Of a stretch of 64,000 nucleotides of DNA, positions 18,301 to 26,135 are shown one piece after another. The notes beneath the pieces were generated by a model. The model searched no databases and was not told where the DNA came from. It saw nothing but the letters and a program-made list of their open reading frames with translations. The position numbers were made by a program, and so were the translations under genes. Source of the stretch: a virus; the IMG/VR virus record IMGVR_UViG_3300020202_000063, positions 34,579-98,578 of that record; one strand, written 5' to 3'. How positions within the stretch are numbered: the first letter of the stretch is position 1; each line of letters opens with the position of its first letter.

Positions 18301-19201
18301 CGCCGTTTGCTTGAAGCGTTACTGTGCCACTCGCTTGGCTGTTGAAAATGCCGAGGGAGGCAACCGCTCCTTGAAGCGCGTTGGTGGAGGTGGAGACGAA
18401 GCCGTTTGCTGTTGCTGCGCCGCCTGCATAGAATGCCCCAGCAATGCCAACGCCGCCCGACACAACCAATGCGCCTGTAGTGGTGGAGGTGCTGGCGGTA
18501 GTCGGCGCAATCGTCACTGTCCCTGCTGCAAAGTGGGTGTAAGCTGTGGCCCCCGTACCTACTCCGATGCGCAGACCGGGAGAAGCCGGAGCATAGATGA
18601 ACGTTTGATTATTCCCGAGCCAAGCCAACGAACCCGAGTACGCCGTACCAGACATCCCAAAAAAACAACTGTCTGTTCCGGCTGTGTTGGTAATAGAAAG
18701 GGATTGTGTGGAGGCATAGCCGGAGCCAGATAGGGAAAGCGTCGTTCCGGCTTGTGTTATAGTTACGGCCCCCGCAAACGTCGCCGCCAAAGCTGGCGTA
18801 ATCGTCAAGGCCGCCGTGGCTGAGGCTCCAACTGTCAGTTGAAGCGAGGTGGAATTGCTAAAGCGTAGGCCACCGACTTCAGTTCCAGCCTGATAGCAGA
18901 TGACGCCCTGTGTGGTGGAGGCCGTACTATTGAGGAGGAGAAGTGCGTTGGTTGCAGCATTACCACCAATAGTAACCTGAGTGCCTCCAAATGTCGCCGC
19001 TAAAGTAGAAGATGCAAACGTTAATGCGGCGGTTCCAAAAGTTGATGACAATGAAGACGTGGTATTATAAATGGCAAGATTATTCCCACTAAACATACCA
19101 ATACGCCACGCAGAAGAACCTTCCGCGATGCCAAACCTTATATGTGCCAGAGCATCAAGGTCGATTACTCTCTGAACCCGAATATCACGTAAAATTGCCA
19201 T
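15374..19201 (-). CDS. Giant repeat-containing tail fibre, 1275 aa
   Basis: Very long Ser/Thr/Ala/Gly beta-fibre. It has five copies of a TTGALVVSGGVGI(A/S)G-type repeat, at about residues 245, 345 and 455 and twice near the C-terminus. Between residues about 640 and 1000 are three consecutive units of about 105-125 residues ending in AQSGAATTNVGLRN-like sequence (DNA 16.18-17.28 kb). A C-terminal domain (YTLVTTDYFIAYTGTGGHTL) resembles phage fibre tips. It is oriented against the rest of the structural region and is more G/C-rich in parts, suggesting modular acquisition. Probable role: long tail fibre reaching host receptors. Confidence 0.78.
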   Translation of the reverse strand: MAILRDIRVQRVIDLDALAHIRFGIAEGSSAWRIGMFSGNNLAIYNTTSSLSSTFGTAALTFASSTLAATFGGTQVTIGGNAATNALLLLNSTASTTQGVICYQAGTEVGGLRFSNSTSLQLTVGASATAALTITPALAATFAGAVTITQAGTTLSLSGSGYASTQSLSITNTAGTDSCFFGMSGTAYSGSLAWLGNNQTFIYAPASPGLRIGVGTGATAYTHFAAGTVTIAPTTASTSTTTGALVVSGGVGIAGAFYAGGAATANGFVSTSTNALQGAVASLGIFNSQASGTVTLQANGGSFRVSRFTDNTTLFSVTDGAVTTSVTTVASTVASTSTTTGALVVSGGAGIAGNLFVHSTTGLAVGNGAVSATSWLTSNANQTILWGNQYNDGTARASASSRYAGKLEYTNTTGIWVIGGTSTTQTAGSAIANDANTVTINPVTTTSTSTTTGALVVSGGVGISGALYVGGNQTITGAASASLSFAKTNATAQTFTLTGGDNFTLGNITSGTTPITVTGSNDNVTLNGDLTVSGGDISLVNSNTKIIRGDATGRVEILSVAALADFNIRSPDLDYNSSLGLFQDEGGTRTYGFYFKVASTTSEFSFVRRTNNSDFTVMTVANTANDVTFTGDITVSGGNMGVGAASVASQGIYIGSTGLTGTLQVGVASQPTFTSGATTGLIGFYSNIRTVASVFTSVEGTGLYADSPTLGAGSIVTSMRGIYVANQGGDTDIAHAIGIEIAAQSGAATTNIGLRNAGTTQLTGNVGIGGVSGTDRAVNITSSALSSTTQYGIVSLPTFNSSALTSGYSGYFGVITSAAFTMIDGFGIAIAPPTIGSGSVTNMRGLYIANQGVSGKTTTAIGVDIEAQSGAATTNVGLRNQGTTILSRTNISGTTVRTDSLLTISGNAASHLTGSTQYGFLSEPTFGSAVTTAGYAAYIASVTAASAFTMTTSVAVLVGSPTVGSGSSITTQRGVHVINQGASGIANAYGIDIDAQSGASTTNVGLRNSSITLLNTTGTTVGNGGTYTLQVQYSGTTHFTAGSDNTNVYLQSWSSKPLHINNQGNNVVFFTNSAGSVLTVASTTASTSSTTGALVVSGGVGIAGALNAGTTSVLREHALTGGDLGSGTTILQLKNYNGTTRFNFRGDGVLVASAGVASTSNTTGTIIVTGGVGISGTLAVGGGKIQNTSTQSTTYTLVTTDYFIAYTGTGGHTLTLPSTPITGQTYVIKNKGSGSAITISGNGTTIWTTSGVASFTMAVGDFCTLIYDGATWNKV

Positions 19202-19247
19202 ATGTTATGCCGTTCCGTACCCATAAATTACACCTTGGGCCGCAACG

Positions 19248-19256
19248 ATTATAACA
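19248..19256 (-). promoter_or_regulatory. Extended -10 promoter before giant fibre
   Basis: TGTTATAAT, a perfect -10 with the TG extension, lies about 45 bp before the fibre start codon. I see no good -35. The leader contains a conventional 5' UTR length, unlike the early promoters. Confidence 0.5.
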
Positions 19257-19260
19257 TATT

Positions 19261-19677
19261 CTAACTCTCAAAATACTGTTTGCGCCAATATTCTTTAAGT
19301 TCTGGAAGTTCCTCTTCGTCAAGTTCTGGGGGTGAGTATTTAAAACCCAACCCATCCATCATCATTTTGGCAAATTTACCCGCATCTTGTTCAGCCATCA
19401 CTACTTCCTTCATATAAGCAGGATGGTAGCGTTTATAGCCACTCATAAACCGCGCAAACCTTTTATCTCGATTTTGGTGCCAGTGGCGCAATTCATGAAA
19501 TAAGACAGCGCATCCTAGAACAGTACCCTTTAGACATCGTTGTATTGTGATTATATTCGTCTCTGGGTCAAAGTGCCCATTTACATTATTGGCTAAACGT
19601 CTATGTCTAACTTTTATACCTTTCGACCTTATAAAATCGAGTGTTACCTTATATTCCTTAGTCTTGCGCAGGCTCAT
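19261..19677 (-). CDS. HExxH zinc metalloprotease-like protein
   Basis: A 138-residue protein with FHELRHWHQ at about residues 61-69, the HExxH zinc motif, preceded by VLGCAVL. A conserved core of the form HFDPETNIITIQ resembles minimal metallopeptidase-like domains of phage and bacteria. No signal peptide, so it is cytoplasmic. Its ATG overlaps the PhoH stop (ATGA), so it is made with PhoH. The substrate is unknown. Confidence 0.7.
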   Translation of the reverse strand: MSLRKTKEYKVTLDFIRSKGIKVRHRRLANNVNGHFDPETNIITIQRCLKGTVLGCAVLFHELRHWHQNRDKRFARFMSGYKRYHPAYMKEVVMAEQDAGKFAKMMMDGLGFKYSPPELDEEELPELKEYWRKQYFES

Positions 19678-20438
19678 CGTGGCATTGTTTCAATGCGCTC
19701 GACAATGTAGCCAAGCAAACCACTGCGAACAATATCTTCCTTAGTGAAGGCGAAGCAATGAATCCCCTTTTCCTTGCTTGATTCGTCGTTGAACAAATCA
19801 AACATAGGTTGGAAGCCGCTCTTACCATTGATATCTGATTGCATTGGGTCGCCCAAGATGATAAATTTGGAGAATTGTCCAATACGCGTGAGAGCGGTCG
19901 TTAATTCTTTTCGGTCAAGATTTTGCGCTTCATCTACGATGACGCATTTCGCATTGATACTTGCGCCACGCAAATAGTTGATTGGAATACCCTTAAATCG
20001 TTCTTCCTTTGCAAGATGGTCGATATCAGCTTTAGGTAGCAACTCTTCCAACTTGTCATAAAGTGGCATGAGGAAGGGTGCCAATTTTTCATTTTCAGAA
20101 CCCGGTAGGGTGCCGAAAGATTTAGAGGCGCTTTCCGCAATAGAACGAATATAAACTAGGTCTGAGACACGTCTTGTATTCAGTAAGTGCAAAGCGCAAT
20201 ATACGGCAAGAAATGTTTTGCTGGTTCCAGCCGGACCAGAAACGAAAATAAGATTTGTTTTCTTATCTAATACTAACTCGATGAATTTCTTTTGTTTTTC
20301 GGTTAGGTCATTACGCTCTCGTATCTGTAACTGGAAATCAATTTTATCGCGTTGGTATATGTAGGGCGATTTATCTTTTGGCTTTTCATTTTTTTCTGTT
20401 TCCTTTAGTTGTTTTTCCAGTTTCTTTCGTTTTGACAT
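19674..20438 (-). CDS. phoH: PhoH-like P-loop ATPase
   Basis: A 254-residue phage PhoH-family protein with NTPase/helicase-type core. The Walker A region is GPAGTSKT at about residues 68-75: Ser replaces the usual Gly before Lys. Walker B is CVIVDEAQN at about residue 160, and the sensor strand is IILGDPMQSD. The start is MSKRKK at 20438 because the longer frame would run through the terminator at 20494-20520. PhoH is widespread in phages, with RNA-related roles suggested. It forms an operon with the downstream metalloprotease gene. Confidence 0.88.
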   Translation of the reverse strand: MSKRKKLEKQLKETEKNEKPKDKSPYIYQRDKIDFQLQIRERNDLTEKQKKFIELVLDKKTNLIFVSGPAGTSKTFLAVYCALHLLNTRRVSDLVYIRSIAESASKSFGTLPGSENEKLAPFLMPLYDKLEELLPKADIDHLAKEERFKGIPINYLRGASINAKCVIVDEAQNLDRKELTTALTRIGQFSKFIILGDPMQSDINGKSGFQPMFDLFNDESSKEKGIHCFAFTKEDIVRSGLLGYIVERIETMPR

Positions 20439-20493
20439 AAAATGAGTTTGGTTTGACTCGACATAGTTTACACCGAAATTCTCTTGACTGATA

Positions 20494-20520
20494 ATAAAAA
20501 ACTCGGCTATTAAACCGAGT
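20494..20520 (-). terminator. Rho-independent terminator before phoH
   Basis: Minus strand ACTCGG-TTTAATAG-CCGAGT followed by TTTTTT. It lies just past the 20536-21450 gene and separates it from phoH. Confidence 0.85.
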
Positions 20521-20535
20521 TCTTTAGTTGTGTAA

Positions 20536-21450
20536 TTAGCCATTCCAATTGGAAGGAGGGGTCGCGAACCCCGCTGGGAACCCTCGCGGCAATGCAACTT
20601 TAGGCTGTTTAGCAAAGTCGATGCCAATCTCTTCCAACTGTTCCCGAGAATCATAATAAATATCCATTGTTACCATTGGAGTAGTTGAGGCGCGCTCAAA
20701 TTCGACATTTACAACCTTATGTTGAACTTGCTGGCCCCATGTAGAACCAACCGTGAAATCGGGTGCAGCGCTTGCTGTTGGAATACTGTCTAGTGAAGCA
20801 CTACATCCTCTTGCGCCAGAACGTCTCAAAGGACTCTTAGTTTCTTCGCCCGCGTTATATGAGGTCAACCTTGTGCCGCCAGCTAGATTTGAAGCGTTGC
20901 AACTGTAAGTTGTCGTGGTATAATTCTTATCAACTGAATTAACATTATGTGAATCATAAGTTGTATAACTTGGCCATTCCCAAGTAGGATATGGACGATA
21001 TGGGCGCACTAGCCAACTGTCTGTATAGACCGGATGGTAATGATGTACTGTTGTTACAGGTTGCGGTTTTATCTTTTCGCTGAAAACGGCGAGCGAAATA
21101 ACTCCAACATTTTGGGTGGAACCACTCACTTCCTTCGCATAGGATTTCTTTTTCTTCGTAAATTTGAAAGCGCCGACGCTTTCCAAATCTTTTCTGTAAC
21201 CCTTGATATCAACCGAAGAATATGCTTCGATTATATATCCGCTTCCATTGTAAGAAGCCTCTTTTCCACTTATTACATCCACGCCATCGACGGAAACAAC
21301 CGCCAGCACGCGATAGGAGTTATTATTTCGAATGCGCAGGCTATATTCACTACCAACCTTGGCTTCGATAAATGTCTTTCCGGCATGGCCGAATTGACGA
21401 ACAGGACGTTGATTAACGAGCACGTCTAGCTCGATATTTTGTTTATTCAT
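20536..21450 (-). CDS. Unknown 304-aa protein
   Basis: The N-terminal 130 residues are beta-rich with RIRNNNSYRVLAVVSVDGVD and VSGKEASYNGSGYII-like pattern. A Pro/Tyr/His-rich linker (HHYHPVYTDSWLVRPYRPYP) precedes a Ser/Thr-rich middle, and the C-terminal part is alpha/beta. I chose MNKQNIE at 21450; the longer frame gives an implausible leader. I cannot name it; proteins with this N-terminus often occur beside phage structural or chaperone genes. Confidence 0.7.
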   Translation of the reverse strand: MNKQNIELDVLVNQRPVRQFGHAGKTFIEAKVGSEYSLRIRNNNSYRVLAVVSVDGVDVISGKEASYNGSGYIIEAYSSVDIKGYRKDLESVGAFKFTKKKKSYAKEVSGSTQNVGVISLAVFSEKIKPQPVTTVHHYHPVYTDSWLVRPYRPYPTWEWPSYTTYDSHNVNSVDKNYTTTTYSCNASNLAGGTRLTSYNAGEETKSPLRRSGARGCSASLDSIPTASAAPDFTVGSTWGQQVQHKVVNVEFERASTTPMVTMDIYYDSREQLEEIGIDFAKQPKVALPRGFPAGFATPPSNWNG

Positions 21451-21551
21451 GTACTTTTGCGCCTCACAATGAGGACTTTTATGAATGACGTAATTATCAT
21501 TCAGAAGAATATTAGCGCAAAGTTGATGCAACGCGCAACACTTTTAAATGG

Positions 21552-21584
21552 AAAAGGGTGCGCTTTTTAAGGCACACCCTTTTG
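21552..21584 (-). terminator. Bidirectional terminator after hsp20
   Basis: AAAGGGTGYG and its complement around a TTTTTAA loop, with A/T tracts on both sides. It lies 5 bp past the Hsp20 stop. Confidence 0.8.
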
Positions 21585-21588
21585 ACCA

Positions 21589-21957
21589 TCATTTCACCCT
21601 GATTTCTATTGCTTTAGGTTTTGTTTTCTCTTTCTTTTTTAGGGTAAGAGTCAACAGACCGTCTTCCAGTTCCGCCTCAATTTTTTCGGCATCAATCTCA
21701 TCCCAGAGAGGTACCGATTTCGTGATTTTATTGCCCTTCTTTTCAGCCTCAACAGAAAGGACGCCTTCAGCGACCGTTACTTTTACATCTTCGCGTTTAA
21801 ACCCCGGTAGCGCAACGGTAAGAATAACATTATCCTTATTTTCATCTACCTTAAACGGAACGGAATAACTGGCAAACAATTGGTCGAACGCAACGTCCAA
21901 CCGAAATGGGTCGTGATAGAATCGACCTAAACTATAATTATATGGAATCAATGTCAT
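21589..21957 (-). CDS. hsp20: Small heat-shock protein Hsp20
   Basis: A 122-residue alpha-crystallin-domain chaperone that holds unfolded proteins without ATP. The core reads VALPGFKREDVKVTVAEGVL, then the L-x-L-x-L strand LLTLTLKKK, and the C-terminal IEIRV motif. Phage Hsp20s are known, often expressed with structural genes. A good ribosome site (AAAGGAAAAGG) precedes the ATG. Confidence 0.92.
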   Translation of the reverse strand: MTLIPYNYSLGRFYHDPFRLDVAFDQLFASYSVPFKVDENKDNVILTVALPGFKREDVKVTVAEGVLSVEAEKKGNKITKSVPLWDEIDAEKIEAELEDGLLTLTLKKKEKTKPKAIEIRVK

Positions 21958-22102
21958 AACCTTTTCCTTTCGTATGACATATAGCTATCTTGATGCCAAG
22001 CTAGCGCACTTATACAACTCAATACAAAACAACAACTTACATATGTATGCAAGCGGGGAGTGTGTCATAACTGCGTCAAAATGTCCCAATGATTTATTTC
22101 AC

Positions 22103-22131
22103 TTGACCCATCTGCAAAGTTAGTATTTTCT
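22103..22131 (+). promoter_or_regulatory. Promoter candidate for plus-strand accessory operon
   Basis: TTGACC, a 17-bp spacer and TTTTCT lie 13 bp before the ATP-grasp start codon at 22145. The -10 is weak, but it is the only candidate in the divergent gap and starts a ten-gene operon. Confidence 0.45.
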
Positions 22132-22144
22132 ACTAGACGTACAT

Positions 22145-22870
22145 ATGGCAACTCCCCTTCTTTTACTCCCACATCATTATGGGCCGGACACGCAGGATGT
22201 TTGGCGAGAAGCATTAAGGAGGAAATGGCGCATCGAAAGAATTGGTTCCGCCAAGATTGACATTGAGCCGAAGTGTTTGGGGCACAGTCCGATAAAGTAT
22301 TATGGGAATATTTTACATCAGGAGCAGTGCGGCGGCGCACTACCTATCAAATTTTTGCCAATTGATATTACTAATCTTCCTCGGTTAAGAGAGTTTACGG
22401 GACGTTACATAGAACTGTTGCGGGCGCGCGACATTCCCCAGCCTATCCGCGAGACCTTGGTTTTTCTGAAATGTCCGGGAGTGAAGTGGATTGAGAGTCG
22501 AATTTACAAACAGGGAGAATATTTTGATTGCAAGCCCGATGACTTTATTTATCGGCAGGAACCAATCGAAATTATAGATGAGATAAGGTGCTTTGTAGTT
22601 GATGGGGTAATACAAGCCGCGAGTTGGTATCGCATTAATAAAGAATTCATACCCGAAGAATTGATTGATATCGGAATATTTAAACATTTACAAAGTCTTA
22701 CTACTGGTATTTGGGCGGCGGCTAAATGGCCCCGAGGTATTGTATTTGACTTTGGCCGTTTGAGGAACGGGCGCTGGATATTCATCGAATGTAATGAGAG
22801 TTGGGCGTCTGGTTTGTACGGTTGTAATCCTTCGGGGGTTTTTGAAAGTATAATCGCTAGCCAAGAATAA
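22145..22870 (+). CDS. ATP-grasp domain protein
   Basis: A 241-residue ATP-grasp family ligase-like protein. Conserved elements are YRQEPIEIIDEIRCFVVDG, the central sheet of the ATP-binding core, and FIECNESWASGLYG near residue 215, the metal/ATP-binding loop. Such enzymes form amide or peptide bonds; phage versions are often annotated DUF4343. Substrate unknown. It heads the plus-strand accessory operon. Confidence 0.8.
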   Translation: MATPLLLLPHHYGPDTQDVWREALRRKWRIERIGSAKIDIEPKCLGHSPIKYYGNILHQEQCGGALPIKFLPIDITNLPRLREFTGRYIELLRARDIPQPIRETLVFLKCPGVKWIESRIYKQGEYFDCKPDDFIYRQEPIEIIDEIRCFVVDGVIQAASWYRINKEFIPEELIDIGIFKHLQSLTTGIWAAAKWPRGIVFDFGRLRNGRWIFIECNESWASGLYGCNPSGVFESIIASQE

Positions 22871-22871
22871 T

Positions 22872-23117
22872 ATGACTGAACGAGAATTAAAATTTGTGCG
22901 TTGTAAATGGGATGTTAAAGAACAAGAGTCGCGCGTGAAGGAAGCCAAGGCCGCGCTTGACCAAGGATATAAGAAACTTCAGGCTGAGATGGAGCAGGAA
23001 TATTCCAAACTCAAGTGTGAGTATGAGCGAGAATTGATTAAGTTGGAGAAGGAAAAGGCATATCTTAAAGCCGCCGAAGAGGATATGGAAGCAGGATATA
23101 GCAAGAGCGACTCATGA
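22872..23117 (+). CDS. Coiled-coil protein, 81 aa
   Basis: Almost wholly charged, with heptads of Leu/Lys/Glu through residues 12-70. It is spaced 1 bp from the ATP-grasp stop, and its own stop overlaps the next gene (ATGA). Probably an oligomeric structural or adaptor protein, by sequence type only. Confidence 0.7.
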   Translation: MTERELKFVRCKWDVKEQESRVKEAKAALDQGYKKLQAEMEQEYSKLKCEYERELIKLEKEKAYLKAAEEDMEAGYSKSDS

Positions 23118-23209
23118 ACACAGATAGAAACGAAGAGATGAATGATTTTATCGACGCTTTGATAGGCGGGCTTGTCATTTGCGGACTTATTCTGCTTTTA
23201 CTTCCGTGA
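23114..23209 (+). CDS. Single-span membrane minigene, 31 aa
   Basis: Acidic N-terminus followed by a hydrophobic span (LIGGLVICGLILLLL). Its ATG overlaps the preceding TGA (ATGA), which supports translation. Too small for usual gene-calling limits. Function unknown. Confidence 0.6.
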   Translation: MNTDRNEEMNDFIDALIGGLVICGLILLLLP

Positions 23210-23215
23210 TGGTTT

Positions 23216-23716
23216 ATGGCTTCTGAAACACCAAAATATTCAACTAAAATATGTTTGACACCAAACTGCGGCAAACGTTTATGTGCACGTGGGTTTTGTG
23301 TCTCTTGTTATTATAAAAGTTTAAGACGCGGTTCGGTTATTGCTCGTTCCGCTACGAAACGATGGAAACATAGACTAAAAGATATAAATATTGAAAAGAA
23401 GAATGCCATTTGTTTGGTTTGTGGTCCCGTCAAAATAAATTCACGTGGTAATGGTCAATGGCGCTGTGCAATTGATACCAACGAACGCTCTAAACTTTAC
23501 AAACGAGCCTATCGAGAAGAAAAGAGACGATTATTATTAACTTATTGTGAAATTTGTGGATGTAAAGACGTAAAACTTTGCTATGACCACTCACATACAA
23601 CTGGTAAATTTCGTGGAACTCTGTGTGGGAAATGTAATTCTGCCATAGGGCTGTTTGGAGATAATGAAAAAGTGATAGAAAGTGCTAGGCGTTATATATG
23701 TGAAAGGGGAAAATGA
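23216..23716 (+). CDS. HNH endonuclease, endonuclease VII-like
   Basis: A 166-residue zinc HNH nuclease, similar in design to that at 5741. CEICG and CGKCN zinc pairs flank the YDHSHTTGKFRGTLCGKCN active-site region. The N-terminus adds a second Cys-rich part (CLTPNC, CVSCYYKS). It is probably a mobile homing-type nuclease that has become part of the operon, because its stop overlaps the next gene's start. Confidence 0.85.
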   Translation: MASETPKYSTKICLTPNCGKRLCARGFCVSCYYKSLRRGSVIARSATKRWKHRLKDINIEKKNAICLVCGPVKINSRGNGQWRCAIDTNERSKLYKRAYREEKRRLLLTYCEICGCKDVKLCYDHSHTTGKFRGTLCGKCNSAIGLFGDNEKVIESARRYICERGK

Positions 23717-23981
23717 TTGTTCATTGTAAAAAACTAACTTATGATATATATATTGGTAGAAAATGCTATGGATTACCACAATCAAAATGGGGCAACCCGT
23801 TTGTCATTGGGAAAGATGGCACGCGGGAGGAAGTTATAAAAAATATCGAGAGTGGATAAAGACCCAGCCGCAATTACTTGCTGATATTGAGGAACTTAGT
23901 GGTAAGGTATTGGGATGTTGGTGCGCGCCCAATCCATGTCACGGACAAGTGCTGCTTGACATACTTAACAACAAGATATGA
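23713..23981 (+). pseudogene. DUF4326 protein, broken by one-base frame change
   Basis: Reading from the ATG at 23713 gives a DUF4326 N-terminus (VHCKKLTYDIYIGRK, WGNPFVIGKDGTREEVI), which stops at 23859. The -1 frame from 23844 supplies the rest: YREWIKTQPQLL, LSGKVLGCWCAPNPCHGQVL. The join lies at A AAA AAT (23838-23844), either a homopolymer short by one A or a -1 slippery site. The function of DUF4326 is not established; it occurs in phages. The ATG overlaps the preceding stop (ATGA). Confidence 0.75.
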
Positions 23982-23990
23982 AATCGCGGC

Positions 23991-24350
23991 ATGAGACCAA
24001 TAAGATTCAGAGTTTGGAATAAGAAGACGAAAAGTTGGGTGCATGGACCCGGCGACGAATGCAATCTCTTTGGGGAGACAATTTTACTCGGCGGCTTTAT
24101 GCGCGTTCCATTGGAAGAATTAAATGATTGCGTGGCATTACAATATACCGGATTGAAAGACAAGAATGGTAAAGAAATATACGAGGGCCACATTCTAAAA
24201 GATAAATGGGATAAAGTTGGAACAATTGTTTGGGACCATGCCGGTTTTCGCTGGCATAGTAACGCGGTGTTAAATTATATGCCCCTATCAAATAACTGGG
24301 GCGAAGATAAGGAAATTATTGGACATGATTTTGAGAGGAAATACGATTAA
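23991..24350 (+). CDS. YopX-family protein
   Basis: A 119-residue YopX-type phage protein: [16 protein letters not shown] at the start and the diagnostic [20 protein letters not shown] at about residues 50-69, followed by beta strands. Family role unknown; it is common in phage accessory regions. Its stop and the next start share one base. Confidence 0.85.
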   Translation: MRPIRFRVWNKKTKSWVHGPGDECNLFGETILLGGFMRVPLEELNDCVALQYTGLKDKNGKEIYEGHILKDKWDKVGTIVWDHAGFRWHSNAVLNYMPLSNNWGEDKEIIGHDFERKYD

Positions 24351-24670
24351 TGCCCCCACTCCCATCTGATATTAAATTGCGCGCGGCTGTAGATTTGAAA
24401 CGCCGTTCTGACGAATGGCTGGGTTTCAAGCATGTCACGGCGATTACAAAGGAAGATGTGAAATTTGGTCGCGGCGCTGTATTACATATGTCGGCGCGCG
24501 ACTGGTGGGCGGAGGCGAACGGTCAGCAGAAGTCAGAAAAAGTGACTTCGGGCGTGAAGGTCATGTGGATTGGGAAATATAAGGGGAAAACTGCCGAGTG
24601 GATTGAGGAAAATGATTACGGCTATCACAAATGGGCTTTAGAAAATATAAAAGGATACGATAAATTATGA
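24350..24670 (+). CDS. Unknown 106-aa protein
   Basis: Basic, Trp-rich alpha/beta protein. I recognise no family. It is chained to its neighbours by one- and four-base overlaps, so it belongs to the accessory operon. Confidence 0.7.
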   Translation: MPPLPSDIKLRAAVDLKRRSDEWLGFKHVTAITKEDVKFGRGAVLHMSARDWWAEANGQQKSEKVTSGVKVMWIGKYKGKTAEWIEENDYGYHKWALENIKGYDKL

Positions 24671-24765
24671 GTAATTTGATTTCTACAACGACTGATGAGA
24701 TAGCATTTAAGTTGGGTAAATTTGACATGCTCGCCTTCTATTTCAAATATTTAAGAGGGAAGTAA
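24667..24765 (+). CDS. 32-aa minigene
   Basis: MSNLIST followed by a short amphipathic and aromatic segment. Its ATG overlaps the preceding TGA (ATGA), and the next gene starts 2 bp later. This packing is the main reason to accept it. Confidence 0.5.
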   Translation: MSNLISTTTDEIAFKLGKFDMLAFYFKYLRGK

Positions 24766-24767
24766 TT

Positions 24768-25016
24768 ATGAATTATAAGTTGAAAATTAAGGTGGCGCTG
24801 GAAACCGACGATGGTATTGTGGCACCAATCATTCCGGGTGGTATTCCAACTAAAAATGTAAAACTAGATGAGGTTCCATTTTTAAATATTCATGCCGACA
24901 CAAAAGAGATGTTATATGTAAAGGCGGCTATTAATATCGCCACGACAATCCTACACGATAAAATAATGGATGGTGATTTTGGGGAGCAAATACTTAAATT
25001 AATGAATTCGAAATGA
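24768..25016 (+). CDS. Unknown 82-aa protein
   Basis: Mixed alpha/beta, acidic. Ribosome site AGAGGGAAG precedes the ATG. It overlaps the next start (ATGA). Not recognised. Confidence 0.7.
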   Translation: MNYKLKIKVALETDDGIVAPIIPGGIPTKNVKLDEVPFLNIHADTKEMLYVKAAINIATTILHDKIMDGDFGEQILKLMNSK

Positions 25017-25207
25017 AAAATACAAGAATACAAGAGGCGCAGGCCGCAAAAAAAGAATTGGTCACGAATATTTTATCACTCATTCAGGATTATGAACTGG
25101 AGTTCGGAGTGGTAGTTAATAAAATTATCTGGGAGGAAACGGGTCGAATACAAGCTGGGGGCGAGATTATTGTAAAGCGCGATTTCGATATAGAGGTTAT
25201 TATCTAA
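25013..25207 (+). CDS. Unknown 64-aa protein
   Basis: An N-terminal helix (QEAQAAKKELVTNILSLIQD) and a C-terminal beta hairpin. It overlaps both neighbours by four and one bases. Not recognised. Confidence 0.65.
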   Translation: MKNTRIQEAQAAKKELVTNILSLIQDYELEFGVVVNKIIWEETGRIQAGGEIIVKRDFDIEVII

Positions 25208-25533
25208 TGAGCGCCCAAGTCATAGGTTTCGTTCCCAAAGACCATGATATTCTTTTTCTCACAAAAGATAGAAACGACGTTTGGAATTATAATGCCCGAT
25301 TTTTAAAAAGCGAAGATTTGGATAATACGCTCTGTGGAGTGCGCGGAAATGTAATTATTGCGCTGGCGCCCCAAAATGAGGAATTTGTTCAACATATTCT
25401 ACTTCCATTTATTGTGGCTGGAATGGAATCGAGAAAGAATCCTATAACCGGAGAGCGAGAATTTATTAAAGACGAAAGTAAAGTTTGGCGAAATGATTTT
25501 GGTCGAGGTATAGAACCCGAATATTACATATGA
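25207..25533 (+). CDS. Unknown 108-aa protein
   Basis: Alpha/beta sequence with DHDILFLTKDRNDVWNYNAR near the start. It lies in the operon and overlaps the methyltransferase-like start (ATGA). Not recognised. Confidence 0.7.
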   Translation: MSAQVIGFVPKDHDILFLTKDRNDVWNYNARFLKSEDLDNTLCGVRGNVIIALAPQNEEFVQHILLPFIVAGMESRKNPITGEREFIKDESKVWRNDFGRGIEPEYYI

Positions 25534-26135
25534 GGGTGCTTGTAGCCTGTGAATTTAGTGGGAGAGTAAGGGATGAATTTATAAAGCGCGGGCATGATGC
25601 TTGGTCATGTGATATAATACCTTCGGAAAATGGCGGGCCGCATATTCAGGATGACGTGCTAAAACATTTGGATGAGGGCTGGGACATGCTAATTGGCTTT
25701 CCCCCATGTACTTATCTATGTTCCTCGGGCTTGCATTGGAACAAGAGAAGACCGGAGCGCGCCAAATTGACAGAAGAAGCGGTAGAATTCTTTTTGCGGC
25801 TATGGCATGGCCCAATTGACAAGATTGCGATTGAGAATCCAGTTGGGTGCATGTCAACGCGGCTGAGAAAGCCAGATTGCATTTTGCAACCTTGGCAATT
25901 TGGACATCCCGAATCCAAAGCTACCTGTCTCTGGTTGAAGAATTTGCCGCTTTTAAAACCAACCAACATATTAAAGCCGCAAAATTTCACGAATAAGGGG
26001 ACGCCTAGATGGGATAACCAAACACCTTCTGGACAAAATAAACTCGGCCCCTCTGATAAACGCGCTATGGAACGTTCCAAAACCTATATGGGAATTGCCC
26101 AAGCCATGGGGGAGCAATGGTCAGTAATTCAGTAA
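25530..26135 (+). CDS. Cytosine-5 methyltransferase-like protein
   Basis: A 201-residue phage protein related to DNA cytosine methyltransferases. GFPPCTYLCSSG near residue 56 carries the catalytic-type Pro-Pro-Cys, and AIENPVG near residue 98 corresponds to the ENV motif. It is shorter than full methyltransferases (usually above 300 residues), and a target-recognition domain is not evident. It might methylate DNA, or be a derived protein acting with the phage-modification system. Last gene of the plus-strand operon. Confidence 0.75.
   Translation: MRVLVACEFSGRVRDEFIKRGHDAWSCDIIPSENGGPHIQDDVLKHLDEGWDMLIGFPPCTYLCSSGLHWNKRRPERAKLTEEAVEFFLRLWHGPIDKIAIENPVGCMSTRLRKPDCILQPWQFGHPESKATCLWLKNLPLLKPTNILKPQNFTNKGTPRWDNQTPSGQNKLGPSDKRAMERSKTYMGIAQAMGEQWSVIQ

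Noticed and set aside
20439-20654. Longer PhoH start giving 326 residues
   Set aside because: It would run through the terminator at 20494 and end within the preceding gene; the extra residues do not match PhoH.
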